64,000 bases of DNA from Bradyrhizobium betae (GTDB taxonomy: Bacteria > Pseudomonadota > Alphaproteobacteria > Rhizobiales > Xanthobacteraceae). The position numbers were made by a program, and so were the translations under genes. The DNA lies in contig NZ_CP044544.1 of NCBI RefSeq assembly GCF_008932115.1, positions 1-64,000 of the forward strand, given 5' to 3'. The notes beneath the pieces are model-generated. The model saw only the letters and a program-made list of their open reading frames with translations. It searched no databases and was not told the origin of the DNA. This document shows, one piece after another, positions 44,576 to 52,576 of the stretch. Each line of letters opens with the position of its first letter. The first letter of the stretch is position 1.

Positions 44576-45312
44576 GCAAATTCGGGATTGCGGTACTGTT
44601 CGCCATCGCATCGCTGTCGCCGGCTCTTGCCGAGCAGGGGGACGCGGCGCGCGGTCAGCGGGACTTTAGAGCCTGTGCGTCATGTCATTCGCTTGAGCCC
44701 GGCCGCAATATGACGGGGCCAAGTCTCGCTGATTTGTGGGGACGGAAGGCGGGATCGCTTCCGAGTTTCGATCGCTATTCCGATGCGCTCAAAGCGTCTG
44801 GAATCATCTGGGATGACCGCGCGCTCAACCAATGGCTGACCGATCCGCAAGGTATGGTGCCGGACAACCAGATGCCGTTCGAGGGTATCAAGGACGCAGG
44901 CGCTCGCGCCGACCTGCTGGCGTTCCTCAGGGAGGCGACCAAGCCGGGGGCCGCACCCGAGCGAACCGCTGAGGCCCAGATGAAGGGGATGGGCAGCATG
45001 AAGGGGAAGGGCAGCATGAAGGCTATGGGGGGAATGATGGGCGGCGGCCACGACCCCAATCTGAAAAGCCTGGAGCCCGCCAGCCAGGTCAAAACGATTA
45101 CCTATTGTCGCGACACCTATCGCGTCACTACCGCCGACGGCAAGACGCGCGCGTTCTGGGAACGCAACCTCCGCTTCATGACGGACACAAGCAAGGATGG
45201 ACCGGAGAAAAATGCGCCCGCGATTATGCCTGCGGGAATGATGGGTGATCGTGCCGCGATAATCTTTGCCGAACCGGGAGAGATCGGCAGGTTCATCGAG
45301 CCGCATTGCTAG
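44572..45312 (+). CDS. Cytochrome c with Met-rich linker and extra C-terminal domain
   Basis: 246 residues. Signal (residues 1-20), class I cytochrome c domain with CASCH (residue 35) and a Met ligand in NQMPFEG (about 102). A Met/Lys/Gly-rich linker follows (MKGMGSMKGKGSMKAMGGMM, residues 139-158) and then a domain of about 80 residues with Cys (ITYCRDTYRVTTADGKTRAF). The linker resembles the tail of the multicopper oxidase at 33595, which suggests common Cu(I) handling or electron transfer from that oxidase. Confidence 0.75.
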   Translation: MSKFGIAVLFAIASLSPALAEQGDAARGQRDFRACASCHSLEPGRNMTGPSLADLWGRKAGSLPSFDRYSDALKASGIIWDDRALNQWLTDPQGMVPDNQMPFEGIKDAGARADLLAFLREATKPGAAPERTAEAQMKGMGSMKGKGSMKAMGGMMGGGHDPNLKSLEPASQVKTITYCRDTYRVTTADGKTRAFWERNLRFMTDTSKDGPEKNAPAIMPAGMMGDRAAIIFAEPGEIGRFIEPHC

Positions 45313-45386
45313 GTGGTGAGATCGGTCCGTCCCTGGTCGGTTTCCCCGTCGATGCCGGATTTATTATCCGCGAGGCGCCATCGTTT

Positions 45387-45412
45387 GTAACCGAACCAGA
45401 TTGACCAGCGAA
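45387..45412 (+). promoter_or_regulatory. ECF sigma (SigF/NrsF-type) promoter of the sigma gene
   Basis: GTAACC (45387-45392), exactly 16 bp, then CGAA (45409-45412), 22 bp before the ATG at 45434. This matches the promoter motif reported for the Caulobacter SigF group and recurs at 46667-46692. Positive autoregulation is implied. Confidence 0.75.
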
Positions 45413-45433
45413 TTGACAGAGAAGACGTCAAGC

Positions 45434-45991
45434 ATGACGAGCCACGAGACCGAACTGAAGGCACTTATGCTTGCCAGCCTGGATGGCGACGCGGCCTCGC
45501 ACCGCACGCTGCTTGATCAATTGAGCCGTCATCTACGGGCGTTCTACAAACGGCATTTGGCCCGCATCGGGCGGGGTCCCGAGGAGGCGGAGGATCTGGT
45601 GCAGGAAGCCCTGCTGGCAATCCATCTCAAGCGCCATACGTTCGACGTCGAGACGTTGCTGACCCCGTGGGTACATGCGATCGCGCGCTACAAGCTGATC
45701 GACTATCTCAGGCGCAATCGCGCATCGCAGGCGAATTTGCCGATCGGGGACCACAATGAACTCGCGGCGGCCGACGATCAAATCGCCGTCGAGAGCACGC
45801 ACGACATTGGGCAATTGCTGAACCGTCTGCCAACGAAGGTCCGTCATGCGATCGAGAGCGTGAAGCTCGAGGGTCGAAGCGTTGCAGAAACAGCCGTCCG
45901 GTACGATATGACGGAATCGGGCGTTAAGGTCAGCATCCATCGCGGCATCAAGGCTTTGGCGAAACTGATCGGCAGGGAGACCAGGGCATGA
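45434..45991 (+). CDS. ECF RNA polymerase sigma factor, SigF-like
   Basis: 185 residues. Region 2 (GPEEAEDLVQEALLAIHLKR, TFDVETLLTPWVHAIARYKL) and region 4 (SVAETAVRYDMTESGVKVSI HRG) are clear. The frame is open from a TTG at 45401, but the promoter CGAA at 45409 places transcription start after that, so ATG 45434 is right. It overlaps the anti-sigma gene by 4 bp. Relatives with NrsF partners respond to metal and oxidative stress. Confidence 0.85.
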   Translation: MTSHETELKALMLASLDGDAASHRTLLDQLSRHLRAFYKRHLARIGRGPEEAEDLVQEALLAIHLKRHTFDVETLLTPWVHAIARYKLIDYLRRNRASQANLPIGDHNELAAADDQIAVESTHDIGQLLNRLPTKVRHAIESVKLEGRSVAETAVRYDMTESGVKVSIHRGIKALAKLIGRETRA

Positions 45992-46629
45992 AGACGGAAG
46001 AACTGGTAAGCGTGCTCAGCAACAACACCGAGCCCGTCGACCGCCGACTCGTCGGGCGGACTGTTAATATCGCCTTGGCCACCGGTGTTGCCGTGGCCGT
46101 CGGTCTCACGATCGCCGGGCTCGGAATCCGTCCGGACCTGGACACGGCGCGCGCGTTGACTTTCGTTTTCGTCAAACTCGGTTTCACCGTCGCGGTTGTC
46201 GCGGTGGCGACGCTCTATTTGACGCGGCTGGCGCGACCCGGCGGCGAACGGCGAATCTCGCCTATGGTGGCGGCATCGCCCTTTGTGATCATCATGCTTC
46301 TCGCAACGGTGAATCTAGCGATGGCGCCCCGCTCGCACTGGGACCAGATGATCGTGGGAGACGAATGGCTGGAATGCCTGCTGTCGGTGCCGATCATCGC
46401 GATCCTCCCGTTCGCCGCGGTGATTTGGGCGATGCGCCAGGCGGCTCCTACCGATCTCGTTCGCGCGGGTGCCTTTGCCGGACTGATCTCGGGCAGCATA
46501 AGCGCGATGGCCTACGCATTCCATTGCACCGAAGATTCGTTGCCGTTCGTTGCGGTTTGGTACGGCGGCACGATTGTGCTCTGCACCTTGGCGGGGGCGA
46601 TGCTTGGGCCGCGTTTGTTGCGCTGGTAG
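45988..46629 (+). CDS. NrsF-like (DUF1109) membrane anti-sigma factor
   Basis: 213 residues with six membrane helices, N-terminal cytoplasmic part beginning MKTEELVSVLSNNTEPVDRR. Two cysteines near the periplasmic side, in EWLECLLSVP and YAFHCTEDSLP, match the conserved pair needed for metal sensing in Caulobacter NrsF. It holds the sigma factor until metals engage the cysteines. The 4-bp overlap with the sigma gene is the standard arrangement. Confidence 0.82.
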   Translation: MKTEELVSVLSNNTEPVDRRLVGRTVNIALATGVAVAVGLTIAGLGIRPDLDTARALTFVFVKLGFTVAVVAVATLYLTRLARPGGERRISPMVAASPFVIIMLLATVNLAMAPRSHWDQMIVGDEWLECLLSVPIIAILPFAAVIWAMRQAAPTDLVRAGAFAGLISGSISAMAYAFHCTEDSLPFVAVWYGGTIVLCTLAGAMLGPRLLRW

Positions 46630-46666
46630 CGGGGTCGATCGAGAACGTTCACGTCGGCGTGAGCGT

Positions 46667-46692
46667 GTAACCGGCCCCTCGAATGCTCCGAA
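46667..46692 (+). promoter_or_regulatory. Second SigF-type promoter
   Basis: GTAACC (46667-46672), exactly 16 bp, then CGAA (46689-46692), about 55 bp before the ATG of the small secreted protein at 46747. The identical hexamer, spacing and -10 tetramer as upstream of the sigma gene make this gene the clearest target of the sigma factor in the window. Confidence 0.72.
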
Positions 46693-46746
46693 CTCCTATT
46701 GGGAGGCGTACATCGCGCGCGTCTTCCAAAGAAATGGAGCCGGATC

Positions 46747-47007
46747 ATGTTTAGGAAACCGATCATCACGATGTCGCTGGTGTTGCCACTCGCAATGGCC
46801 TCCGCGGTGGCCTACGCGGGCTCGACTATCACCGACAAGAGCTACTGGCCGAACGAGGCGAGGCGGACCGCTGTCCATGCTGACGCCCGATACGACCAGA
46901 ACGGCGCGTTCACAACCGGCAGAACGGCACCGCGTTTCCGGATTGCGCCGAAAGCACATGAGGATGGACACGTTTGGCGCTACCACGGTGGTCCGAAATC
47001 ACAGTGA
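46747..47007 (+). CDS. Small secreted protein, SigF-regulated, unknown function
   Basis: 86 residues. Signal peptide (MFRKPIITMSLVLPLAMASA, cleaved near VAYAG) and a short mature part with SYWPNEARRTAVHADARYDQ and a Tyr/His/Gly-rich end. GGAG ribosome-binding site 11 bp before the ATG. No known family. Its promoter suggests it is made under the same stress that frees the sigma factor. Confidence 0.65.
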   Translation: MFRKPIITMSLVLPLAMASAVAYAGSTITDKSYWPNEARRTAVHADARYDQNGAFTTGRTAPRFRIAPKAHEDGHVWRYHGGPKSQ

Positions 47008-47053
47008 TGTGCAGGGATACAAGGATGAGGATCGCCACATTCCCGCGCCTTCG

Positions 47054-47069
47054 CATAACATAGATTATG
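47054..47069. promoter_or_regulatory. CATAA-N6-TTATG dyad upstream of the RHH-DarTG operon
   Basis: 5-bp inverted repeat in the AT-rich part of the 228-bp region between the secreted protein gene and the toxin-antitoxin operon, about 205 bp from the RHH start. RHH proteins commonly bind such short repeats to autoregulate. No second copy was found closer to the start, so this is tentative. Confidence 0.35.
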
Positions 47070-47274
47070 GAACATAAGTATTTGATTTAACAGGACAATC
47101 TGTAACGATGCCACAGTATCATCCTGTGAGGTGGTCCGCAAGATCGAACGCGGCAACAGCCGCTGGCGGCCATGAGGCATGAGCCAGGGAAAAACTTCCC
47201 ATTGAGCCGTTGATCCTTGGCGTCGCACGGCCTTATTGATATCAAGTAATCAGGACGAATCAAAAAGGGCCGCC

Positions 47275-47463
47275 GTGGCACGTCAAAAAGGCAGACCGAA
47301 AGTGGAAACGGAACCTGTCATGGTCAGGCTTCCGCTTCCGTTGCTCGCAATCCTCGATGAGTTTCGACGCAAGCAGGCCGGCATCCCGACAAGGCCCGCA
47401 GCCATTCGCTTACTGTTGAAAGATCAACTCGTCAGCCTGGGGTACGTCGAGGCCGAGAAATGA
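47275..47463 (+). CDS. Ribbon-helix-helix DNA-binding protein upstream of darT
   Basis: 62 residues from GTG 47275; a TTG at 47236 would add 13 residues. Basic start (ARQKGRPKVETEPVMVRLPL) with a beta strand, then LLAILDEFRRKQAGIPTRPA and AIRLLLKDQLV, a ribbon-helix-helix fold. It overlaps darT by 4 bp (ATGA) and probably autoregulates the operon. A third gene is not part of the standard DarTG pair. Confidence 0.75.
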   Translation: MARQKGRPKVETEPVMVRLPLPLLAILDEFRRKQAGIPTRPAAIRLLLKDQLVSLGYVEAEK

Positions 47464-48107
47464 CTCAGTCGCCGCCAGGTGCGAAAATCTACCATATCGT
47501 CAATGTCGACAGACTTCCGTCGATCATCGCTCATAACAGGTTGCTGTGCGATTCTGAGATCATAAAGCTTGCGCTTCCCGGCACGACCATCGGCATGGGA
47601 TCGATCAAGGAGCGCAGATTGCGCCTTCCCGTCGATTGCTACGCCAATGCGTTTGTGGGCAATTTCGTGCCCTTCTACTTCTGTCCCCGCTCGGTGATGC
47701 TCTATGTGATCCATTGCGCCAACAGTCCCGAACTTGCGTACAAGGGTGGGCAGGGGCCGATCGTCCACTTAGAAGCAGACCTTCACAAGGTCATCGAATG
47801 GGCAGATGGAAACAATCACAGCTGGGCATTCAGCGGATCAAATGCGGGCGCGGCCTACGCGCAGTTTTGGAAAGTTGCCGCCCAACTCGATCAGCTGAAC
47901 TGGGAACATATCGCTGCCACGCAATGGGCGCAGGCTGATATCAAGGAGGCCAAGCAAGCCGAGTTCCTGATGTATAATCATTTCCCATGGCATCTGGTTG
48001 AACGCATCGGCGTTCATTCGAAGGCTGTGTTCAATGTAGCGGTAAATGCCTTAGCACAAGCTGCGCACAAGCCGACCGTACAGATCCTACCACACTGGTA
48101 TTACTGA
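47460..48107 (+). CDS. darT: DarT, ssDNA thymidine ADP-ribosyltransferase toxin
   Basis: 215 residues, normal DarT length. Landmarks: IYHIVNVDRLPSIIAHNRLL at the start (NAD-binding region), RRLRLPVDCYANAFVGNFVPFYFCPRSVML in the centre, and KQAEFLMYNHFPWHLVERIG with the catalytic Glu (about residue 161). DarT modifies thymidine in specific single-stranded DNA motifs, blocking replication and phage growth. Overlaps the RHH gene. Confidence 0.9.
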   Translation: MTQSPPGAKIYHIVNVDRLPSIIAHNRLLCDSEIIKLALPGTTIGMGSIKERRLRLPVDCYANAFVGNFVPFYFCPRSVMLYVIHCANSPELAYKGGQGPIVHLEADLHKVIEWADGNNHSWAFSGSNAGAAYAQFWKVAAQLDQLNWEHIAATQWAQADIKEAKQAEFLMYNHFPWHLVERIGVHSKAVFNVAVNALAQAAHKPTVQILPHWYY

Positions 48108-48117
48108 GGAGGACCGC

Positions 48118-49221
48118 ATGATCACATTCACAACCGGTGACATCCTCGATGCCGACGCTGATGCGCTGGTGAACACCGTCAATTGCGTCGGCATCATGGG
48201 TCGCGGAATTGCGCTGCAATTCAAGAACAAGTTTCCGGGTAACTTCAAGGCCTATGCCGCCGCATGTGATCGCCACGAAGTTCAGCCTGGGAAGATGTTT
48301 GTCCACGAGACAGGCAAGCTGTCACCGCGTTATATCATTAACTTTCCGACCAAGCGCCACTGGAAGGGCAAGAGTCGCATCGAAGATATTGAGACGGGTC
48401 TCGAGGACCTTGTGCGGGTGATAGGACAATTCAAGATACGCTCCATCGCGATACCGCCGCTTGGCTCCGGGCTGGGTGGACTCGACTGGGACAACGTTCG
48501 GCCCAAGATCGTTCAGGCGTTGGAAAATGCCCCTGATGTTGTTGCGATGATCTACGAACCCTCCGGTGCTCCGGATTCCGCCGCACTGGCGCGCAATCGT
48601 ACGGTGCCCAACATGACGCCCGGTCGCGCCGCACTGGTCATCTTGGTCCAGCGTTACCTAAACGGCCTGATGGACCCGTTTGTTACGCTTCTGGAAGCAC
48701 ATAAGCTCATGTTCTTCATGCAGGAGGCCGGTGAGAATCTGCGCCTAAAGTATCGCAAGGCCAACTACGGACCATACGCTGAAAACTTGCGCCATGTACT
48801 CAGCAGCATCGAGGGTCACCTGATTTCCGGCTATTCTGACGGTGGTGACGACCCGACGAAGCGGTTGAGCCTCGTTCCGGGCGCATTCGAAGATGCCGAC
48901 CGCTTCCTCGAGGATCAGTCCGAGACGCGGCTTCGTTTTGATCGTGTCGCCGAATTGGTCGATGGTTTCGAGACGCCCTACGGACTGGAACTGCTGTCCA
49001 CAGTATATTGGGTCGCAACGAACGAAGAAGCTCAGAGCCTTTCGGACCTCCAATCCAAACTCTACGCCTGGAATGAGCGAAAGAAGCAGTTCTCTCCCGA
49101 CCAAATCGCGCTTGCGTTGAAAGTTCTGATCGAAAGAGGATGGGTTGACCGTAAAGTGCATGTTGATCAGCCAAGCCAGCGGTCGGCTGTTGCGGCGGCG
49201 TCGTCGTCTGCGATCCAATAA
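48118..49221 (+). CDS. darG: DarG, macrodomain ADP-ribosylglycohydrolase antitoxin
   Basis: 367 residues. N-terminal macrodomain: GDILDADADALVNTVNCVGI, MGRGIALQFKNKFPGNFKAY (substrate loop), and IPPLGSGLGGLDWDNVRPKI. The C-terminal half (from about residue 170) binds DarT in characterised systems, with the typical HKLMFFMQEAGENLRLKYRK stretch. It removes ADP-ribose from DNA and neutralises the toxin. GAGGAGG ribosome-binding site before 48118; 10 bp after darT. Confidence 0.9.
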   Translation: MITFTTGDILDADADALVNTVNCVGIMGRGIALQFKNKFPGNFKAYAAACDRHEVQPGKMFVHETGKLSPRYIINFPTKRHWKGKSRIEDIETGLEDLVRVIGQFKIRSIAIPPLGSGLGGLDWDNVRPKIVQALENAPDVVAMIYEPSGAPDSAALARNRTVPNMTPGRAALVILVQRYLNGLMDPFVTLLEAHKLMFFMQEAGENLRLKYRKANYGPYAENLRHVLSSIEGHLISGYSDGGDDPTKRLSLVPGAFEDADRFLEDQSETRLRFDRVAELVDGFETPYGLELLSTVYWVATNEEAQSLSDLQSKLYAWNERKKQFSPDQIALALKVLIERGWVDRKVHVDQPSQRSAVAAASSSAIQ

Positions 49222-49380
49222 ACTTGGAGCGGTGCAAGTCCATACGGACACCATTCTTCCGCGAGAGAGCCACATTAGACCGGTTGCGAGGGCACAGCTG
49301 GAACTAGACTTCGTCTTGGACGGCGTGATTAACAAAAGCTGCCAGGCCCTTGAGGCGTGATCCATCGCCCGTATAGGCGA

Positions 49381-51540
49381 TCACCTTCGTTCTGCGCTTG
49401 GTTTGTCTTGTTCTCCGAAAGATTCGTGTAGGTCTACCAAGAGGCTTCGCGCTTTCTGCACTCGGTCCATCTCTGCGGAATCAACACCGAGCACTTTGGT
49501 CATCGCGGCGAATTCTTGATTCTGCTCATGCGCAGCGGCGGCGAGGATATCACGCACATCGCAGTTCTCGCCCGCCGGCGGCGAGGGCGCCTCACCGAGC
49601 GACAGCGTCGTAGGCGACGATGACCGAGTGGCCGCATTCCGTCGGGCGAGTGGGAAAGGCGCGTCCGACAAGTCCGGGGGTTTTACCGACGTCGCCGGAG
49701 CGGTGGACTTCTTATTCGGCCGCCGGCCCGGGTTTTTTTTCGGCTGCGAAGCGGCTGGCGGCATGACATTGTTCTGGTCTTCTTGTTGCTCGGGAGCTGG
49801 ATTGATCGCGCCTCTCAGGGACTCGTCCTGCCAAGCACGCAACCTGGGCAGGACAGGCGGAGAGCCTTTGGCGCGTTCGAAGTAGCCGCGATATGGCTTG
49901 TCCAGGTAGTGCCGGATCTTCGTGAGCTCGAACGAGCGCGAGTTCTTTACCATCAAGATCGAGAGGCGCGCGGACATCTCGCGCAGCTCAAGTGCGCTGC
50001 GCAGCGGCCGTGGCGTGTAGTGCGGTGACCAGACGCGCGGCGCGAAGATGCCCTGCCCCGGTCTCTGGATCGGTGTCTTGTAAACCTGTGTTGTCTCGCC
50101 GAGCATCTCGGATACGAACTCCGACGTGTCGAGATCGTTGATCTGGATGAAAAGCTTAATCTGCGAGCCCGACACAGTCGTCACGCGCGTGTTCTTGCCG
50201 TAGAGCTCGTCGAGCTGCGCGATGTCCTGCATCACGATCGCCATGCGGAAGCCGTAGCCCGCACTGATTGTGATCTTCGAGATCAGCGAGTCCATCCGGC
50301 CGACATGGTAGAATTCGTCGAGCATCAGCAGAACTTGGTGAGGTTCGTCGTCTCCCGGGATCTTTACCATCATCAGGTCGTGGATCTGCTGGAACAGGAT
50401 GCGAATGAGCGGCCGGAAGATCGATAGCTCCGCGATGGTGCACCCGATGAAGATCGTCATCGGCTGCCGGCGTAGCTCGCGGATGTCGAAGTCCGACGTC
50501 TCGGTCGCCGCCGAGATGAGTCCGTTGTTCCACAGCGACATCGCCATGTTAACGTTGAACACCGCGCTGTTGCGCGTCTCCGGTTCCAAGGCGATGTACT
50601 GATTGAAGCTATCGACGACCCATGTCGGCAAATGCTGACGTTCGGTCCGCACTATCGCGCGCAGGACCGATGAAATATCCTTGCCGGTCGTCGTCATCCG
50701 CGCGACGGTGCGCATGTGCTGCGCGCTGGCGATCAAAGGCGATGACAGCACGTAGCCGATCAGCGATGACAGTAATAGGCGACCGGCGCCGGCCCACGTG
50801 TCGTCGGCTTTCTCCGGAATCACAAAAGAGGCCACTACCAGACAGTCCGTCGCCATGCGCTCGTCGCGGCGCACGAAGTCGAGCGGATTGTAGCGATGCG
50901 TGTCGTTTGACCCCGGCGAGAACATGAAGACCTTGTTGCCCATCGCCGCTCGGTGATTGGCCAACGCCTCGAAGTTCTCGCGCTTGGGATCGAAGAACAC
51001 CGCCGAGCCCTGCCAGAGATAGCCGTTGGGGAGAACAAAGCCGGTGCCCTTCCCCGAGCGCGATGGCCCAACGACCAGGATGTGGGCGGGTTCGTCGGAG
51101 CGGATCGTCGCCCCGCCGAGCGTTCCGAGCACAATGCCGCGTTTGGCTGTGAGGCCTTGCTTCGCCGCCTCCATCAATGTGCCAAAGCGCGCGGCGCCGT
51201 AGGGCATTTGGCGCCGGTTGACGATGGCGAAGAGCAATCCAGCCAGCCCTAGCGCTCCGACGGTCGCCACGGCGTAGCCAGCGCGGATGAGCGCCTCGAC
51301 GCGCGTAGGGGCGAACACGAGCCGATCGTAGAAATGCCGCCAGGCAACTAGGAAGAAGTCGGCCGAGCGGTCGGCATTCTGCATCCGGAAGAGAGCCCAA
51401 CGGGTCGCGCCCTCGCTCGGAAAGCGGCTCGGCGCCCAACGAAGCGCCACGACGACTTCATAGGCCATGCTCCACAGAAGCCAGAAGGCGAGCAGCAGCA
51501 AGATCGCGACGCCGATCCTATAGGCGACGACGCGCGCCAT
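49381..51540 (-). CDS. virD4: VirD4/TraG type IV coupling ATPase
   Basis: About 719 residues. N-terminal membrane anchor (IGVAILLLLAFWLLWSMAYE) and second helix near residue 70, then HILVVGPSRSGKGTGFVLPN (Walker A) and VLLMLDEFYHVGRMDSLI (Walker B). Couples DNA-protein substrate to the T4SS channel. ATG 51540 has a good GGAGGGAG ribosome-binding site; it overlaps virB11's end. Its central segment matches the remnant at 8200-8927. The Pro/Lys-rich C-terminal 150 residues are variable in the family. Confidence 0.9.
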   Translation of the reverse strand: MARVVAYRIGVAILLLLAFWLLWSMAYEVVVALRWAPSRFPSEGATRWALFRMQNADRSADFFLVAWRHFYDRLVFAPTRVEALIRAGYAVATVGALGLAGLLFAIVNRRQMPYGAARFGTLMEAAKQGLTAKRGIVLGTLGGATIRSDEPAHILVVGPSRSGKGTGFVLPNGYLWQGSAVFFDPKRENFEALANHRAAMGNKVFMFSPGSNDTHRYNPLDFVRRDERMATDCLVVASFVIPEKADDTWAGAGRLLLSSLIGYVLSSPLIASAQHMRTVARMTTTGKDISSVLRAIVRTERQHLPTWVVDSFNQYIALEPETRNSAVFNVNMAMSLWNNGLISAATETSDFDIRELRRQPMTIFIGCTIAELSIFRPLIRILFQQIHDLMMVKIPGDDEPHQVLLMLDEFYHVGRMDSLISKITISAGYGFRMAIVMQDIAQLDELYGKNTRVTTVSGSQIKLFIQINDLDTSEFVSEMLGETTQVYKTPIQRPGQGIFAPRVWSPHYTPRPLRSALELREMSARLSILMVKNSRSFELTKIRHYLDKPYRGYFERAKGSPPVLPRLRAWQDESLRGAINPAPEQQEDQNNVMPPAASQPKKNPGRRPNKKSTAPATSVKPPDLSDAPFPLARRNAATRSSSPTTLSLGEAPSPPAGENCDVRDILAAAAHEQNQEFAAMTKVLGVDSAEMDRVQKARSLLVDLHESFGEQDKPSAERR

Positions 51541-52576
51541 GACGGCCTCTCCCTCCGGTGCGCTGCTCCCGCCACTCCGCCATGCGCGAGAAATGCACCG
51601 CCGATGTGCCACGCCGTCCGCCGACCTTCGTCTGCTGAATGACGATCGGTAGCACCGACTTGATGTAGGCGACGATCTCGTCGCGGCGCAGGCCGAGCCC
51701 GGCCTGCATCACCATCAAGGCGAGTTGCTCGAAGGCACCGGCGGGACTGTCAGCATGCACCGTCGTGACGCTGCCGGGATGGCCGGTGTTGATCGCACGC
51801 AGGAACGAGTAGGCCTCGGCGCCGCGGATCTCGCCGAGGAAGATGCGGTCGGGCCGCAGCCGCATTGAGGCCTGCAGCAGCGTCTCCACGGTCACCCGCG
51901 CCTCGCCCTGGTCGCCCTTCGAGGCGACGAGCGGCAGGTAGTTCCTCTGGATCGGATTGACCTCGCGCGTGTCCTCGATGGTGATGATGCGCTCCTCTAT
52001 CGGCACTTCCTTGAGGATCGCATTCAAGAACGTTGTCTTGCCCGAGCTCGTGCCGCCAGACAAAAGGATCGAATAGCGGTTCAGCACCGCAAGGCGGATG
52101 AACTCTTCGATCCGGCCGGCGTCGAGATGTTCGCACAGGCGCCCGTCGGTCTCCGACAGCGCCCCCTCCCCCGCTGTTGTCACCTTGTCGAAGGAACCGA
52201 GCTTTCGGTAATCATCGAGCCGCATTTCTTTGATGACCTGCTTTCGGATCGCGAATGCGCCGCCCGCTGTCGTCGCCGGCGGCATCACGCCCTGGAAACG
52301 TTCGCCTGTCGGCAGCGCGGCCGAGAGCAGCGGATGCTCCTCATTGACGCTCTGGCCCGAGTGACCGGCGACACGTTCAGCGAGATGGCGGATCGCATGC
52401 TCGGTGAGACGTGGAACTTCGTGGCGCTCCATCGCCGAACGACCAAAGCGTTCAACCCACACCTCGCCCGGGCCATTGGCGCAGATCTCGACGATCTGGT
52501 CGTCGTCAAGCCAGAGGCGGATCGGATCGAGCGCCCGATCAATGAAGACTGTCACGCTTCGCGCCGGTGCGTTCAC
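51518..52576 (-). CDS. virB11: VirB11 secretion ATPase
   Basis: 352 residues. N-terminal domain followed by RYSILLSGGTSSGKTTFLN (Walker A, near 175), RIITIEDTREVNPIQRNYLP (Asp box), VTVETLLQASMRLRPDRIFL GEIRGAEAYSFLRAINTGHP (Walker B and His box). The cytosolic hexamer powers pilus assembly and transfer. Overlaps virB10 upstream and virD4 downstream. Confidence 0.92.
   Translation of the reverse strand: MNAPARSVTVFIDRALDPIRLWLDDDQIVEICANGPGEVWVERFGRSAMERHEVPRLTEHAIRHLAERVAGHSGQSVNEEHPLLSAALPTGERFQGVMPPATTAGGAFAIRKQVIKEMRLDDYRKLGSFDKVTTAGEGALSETDGRLCEHLDAGRIEEFIRLAVLNRYSILLSGGTSSGKTTFLNAILKEVPIEERIITIEDTREVNPIQRNYLPLVASKGDQGEARVTVETLLQASMRLRPDRIFLGEIRGAEAYSFLRAINTGHPGSVTTVHADSPAGAFEQLALMVMQAGLGLRRDEIVAYIKSVLPIVIQQTKVGGRRGTSAVHFSRMAEWREQRTGGRGRHGARRRL

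Noticed and set aside
47140..47180. GCGGC-aaca-GCCGC hairpin before the RHH gene
   Set aside because: Short stem, no T-run and no position that would suit a terminator or operator; likely chance in GC-rich DNA.
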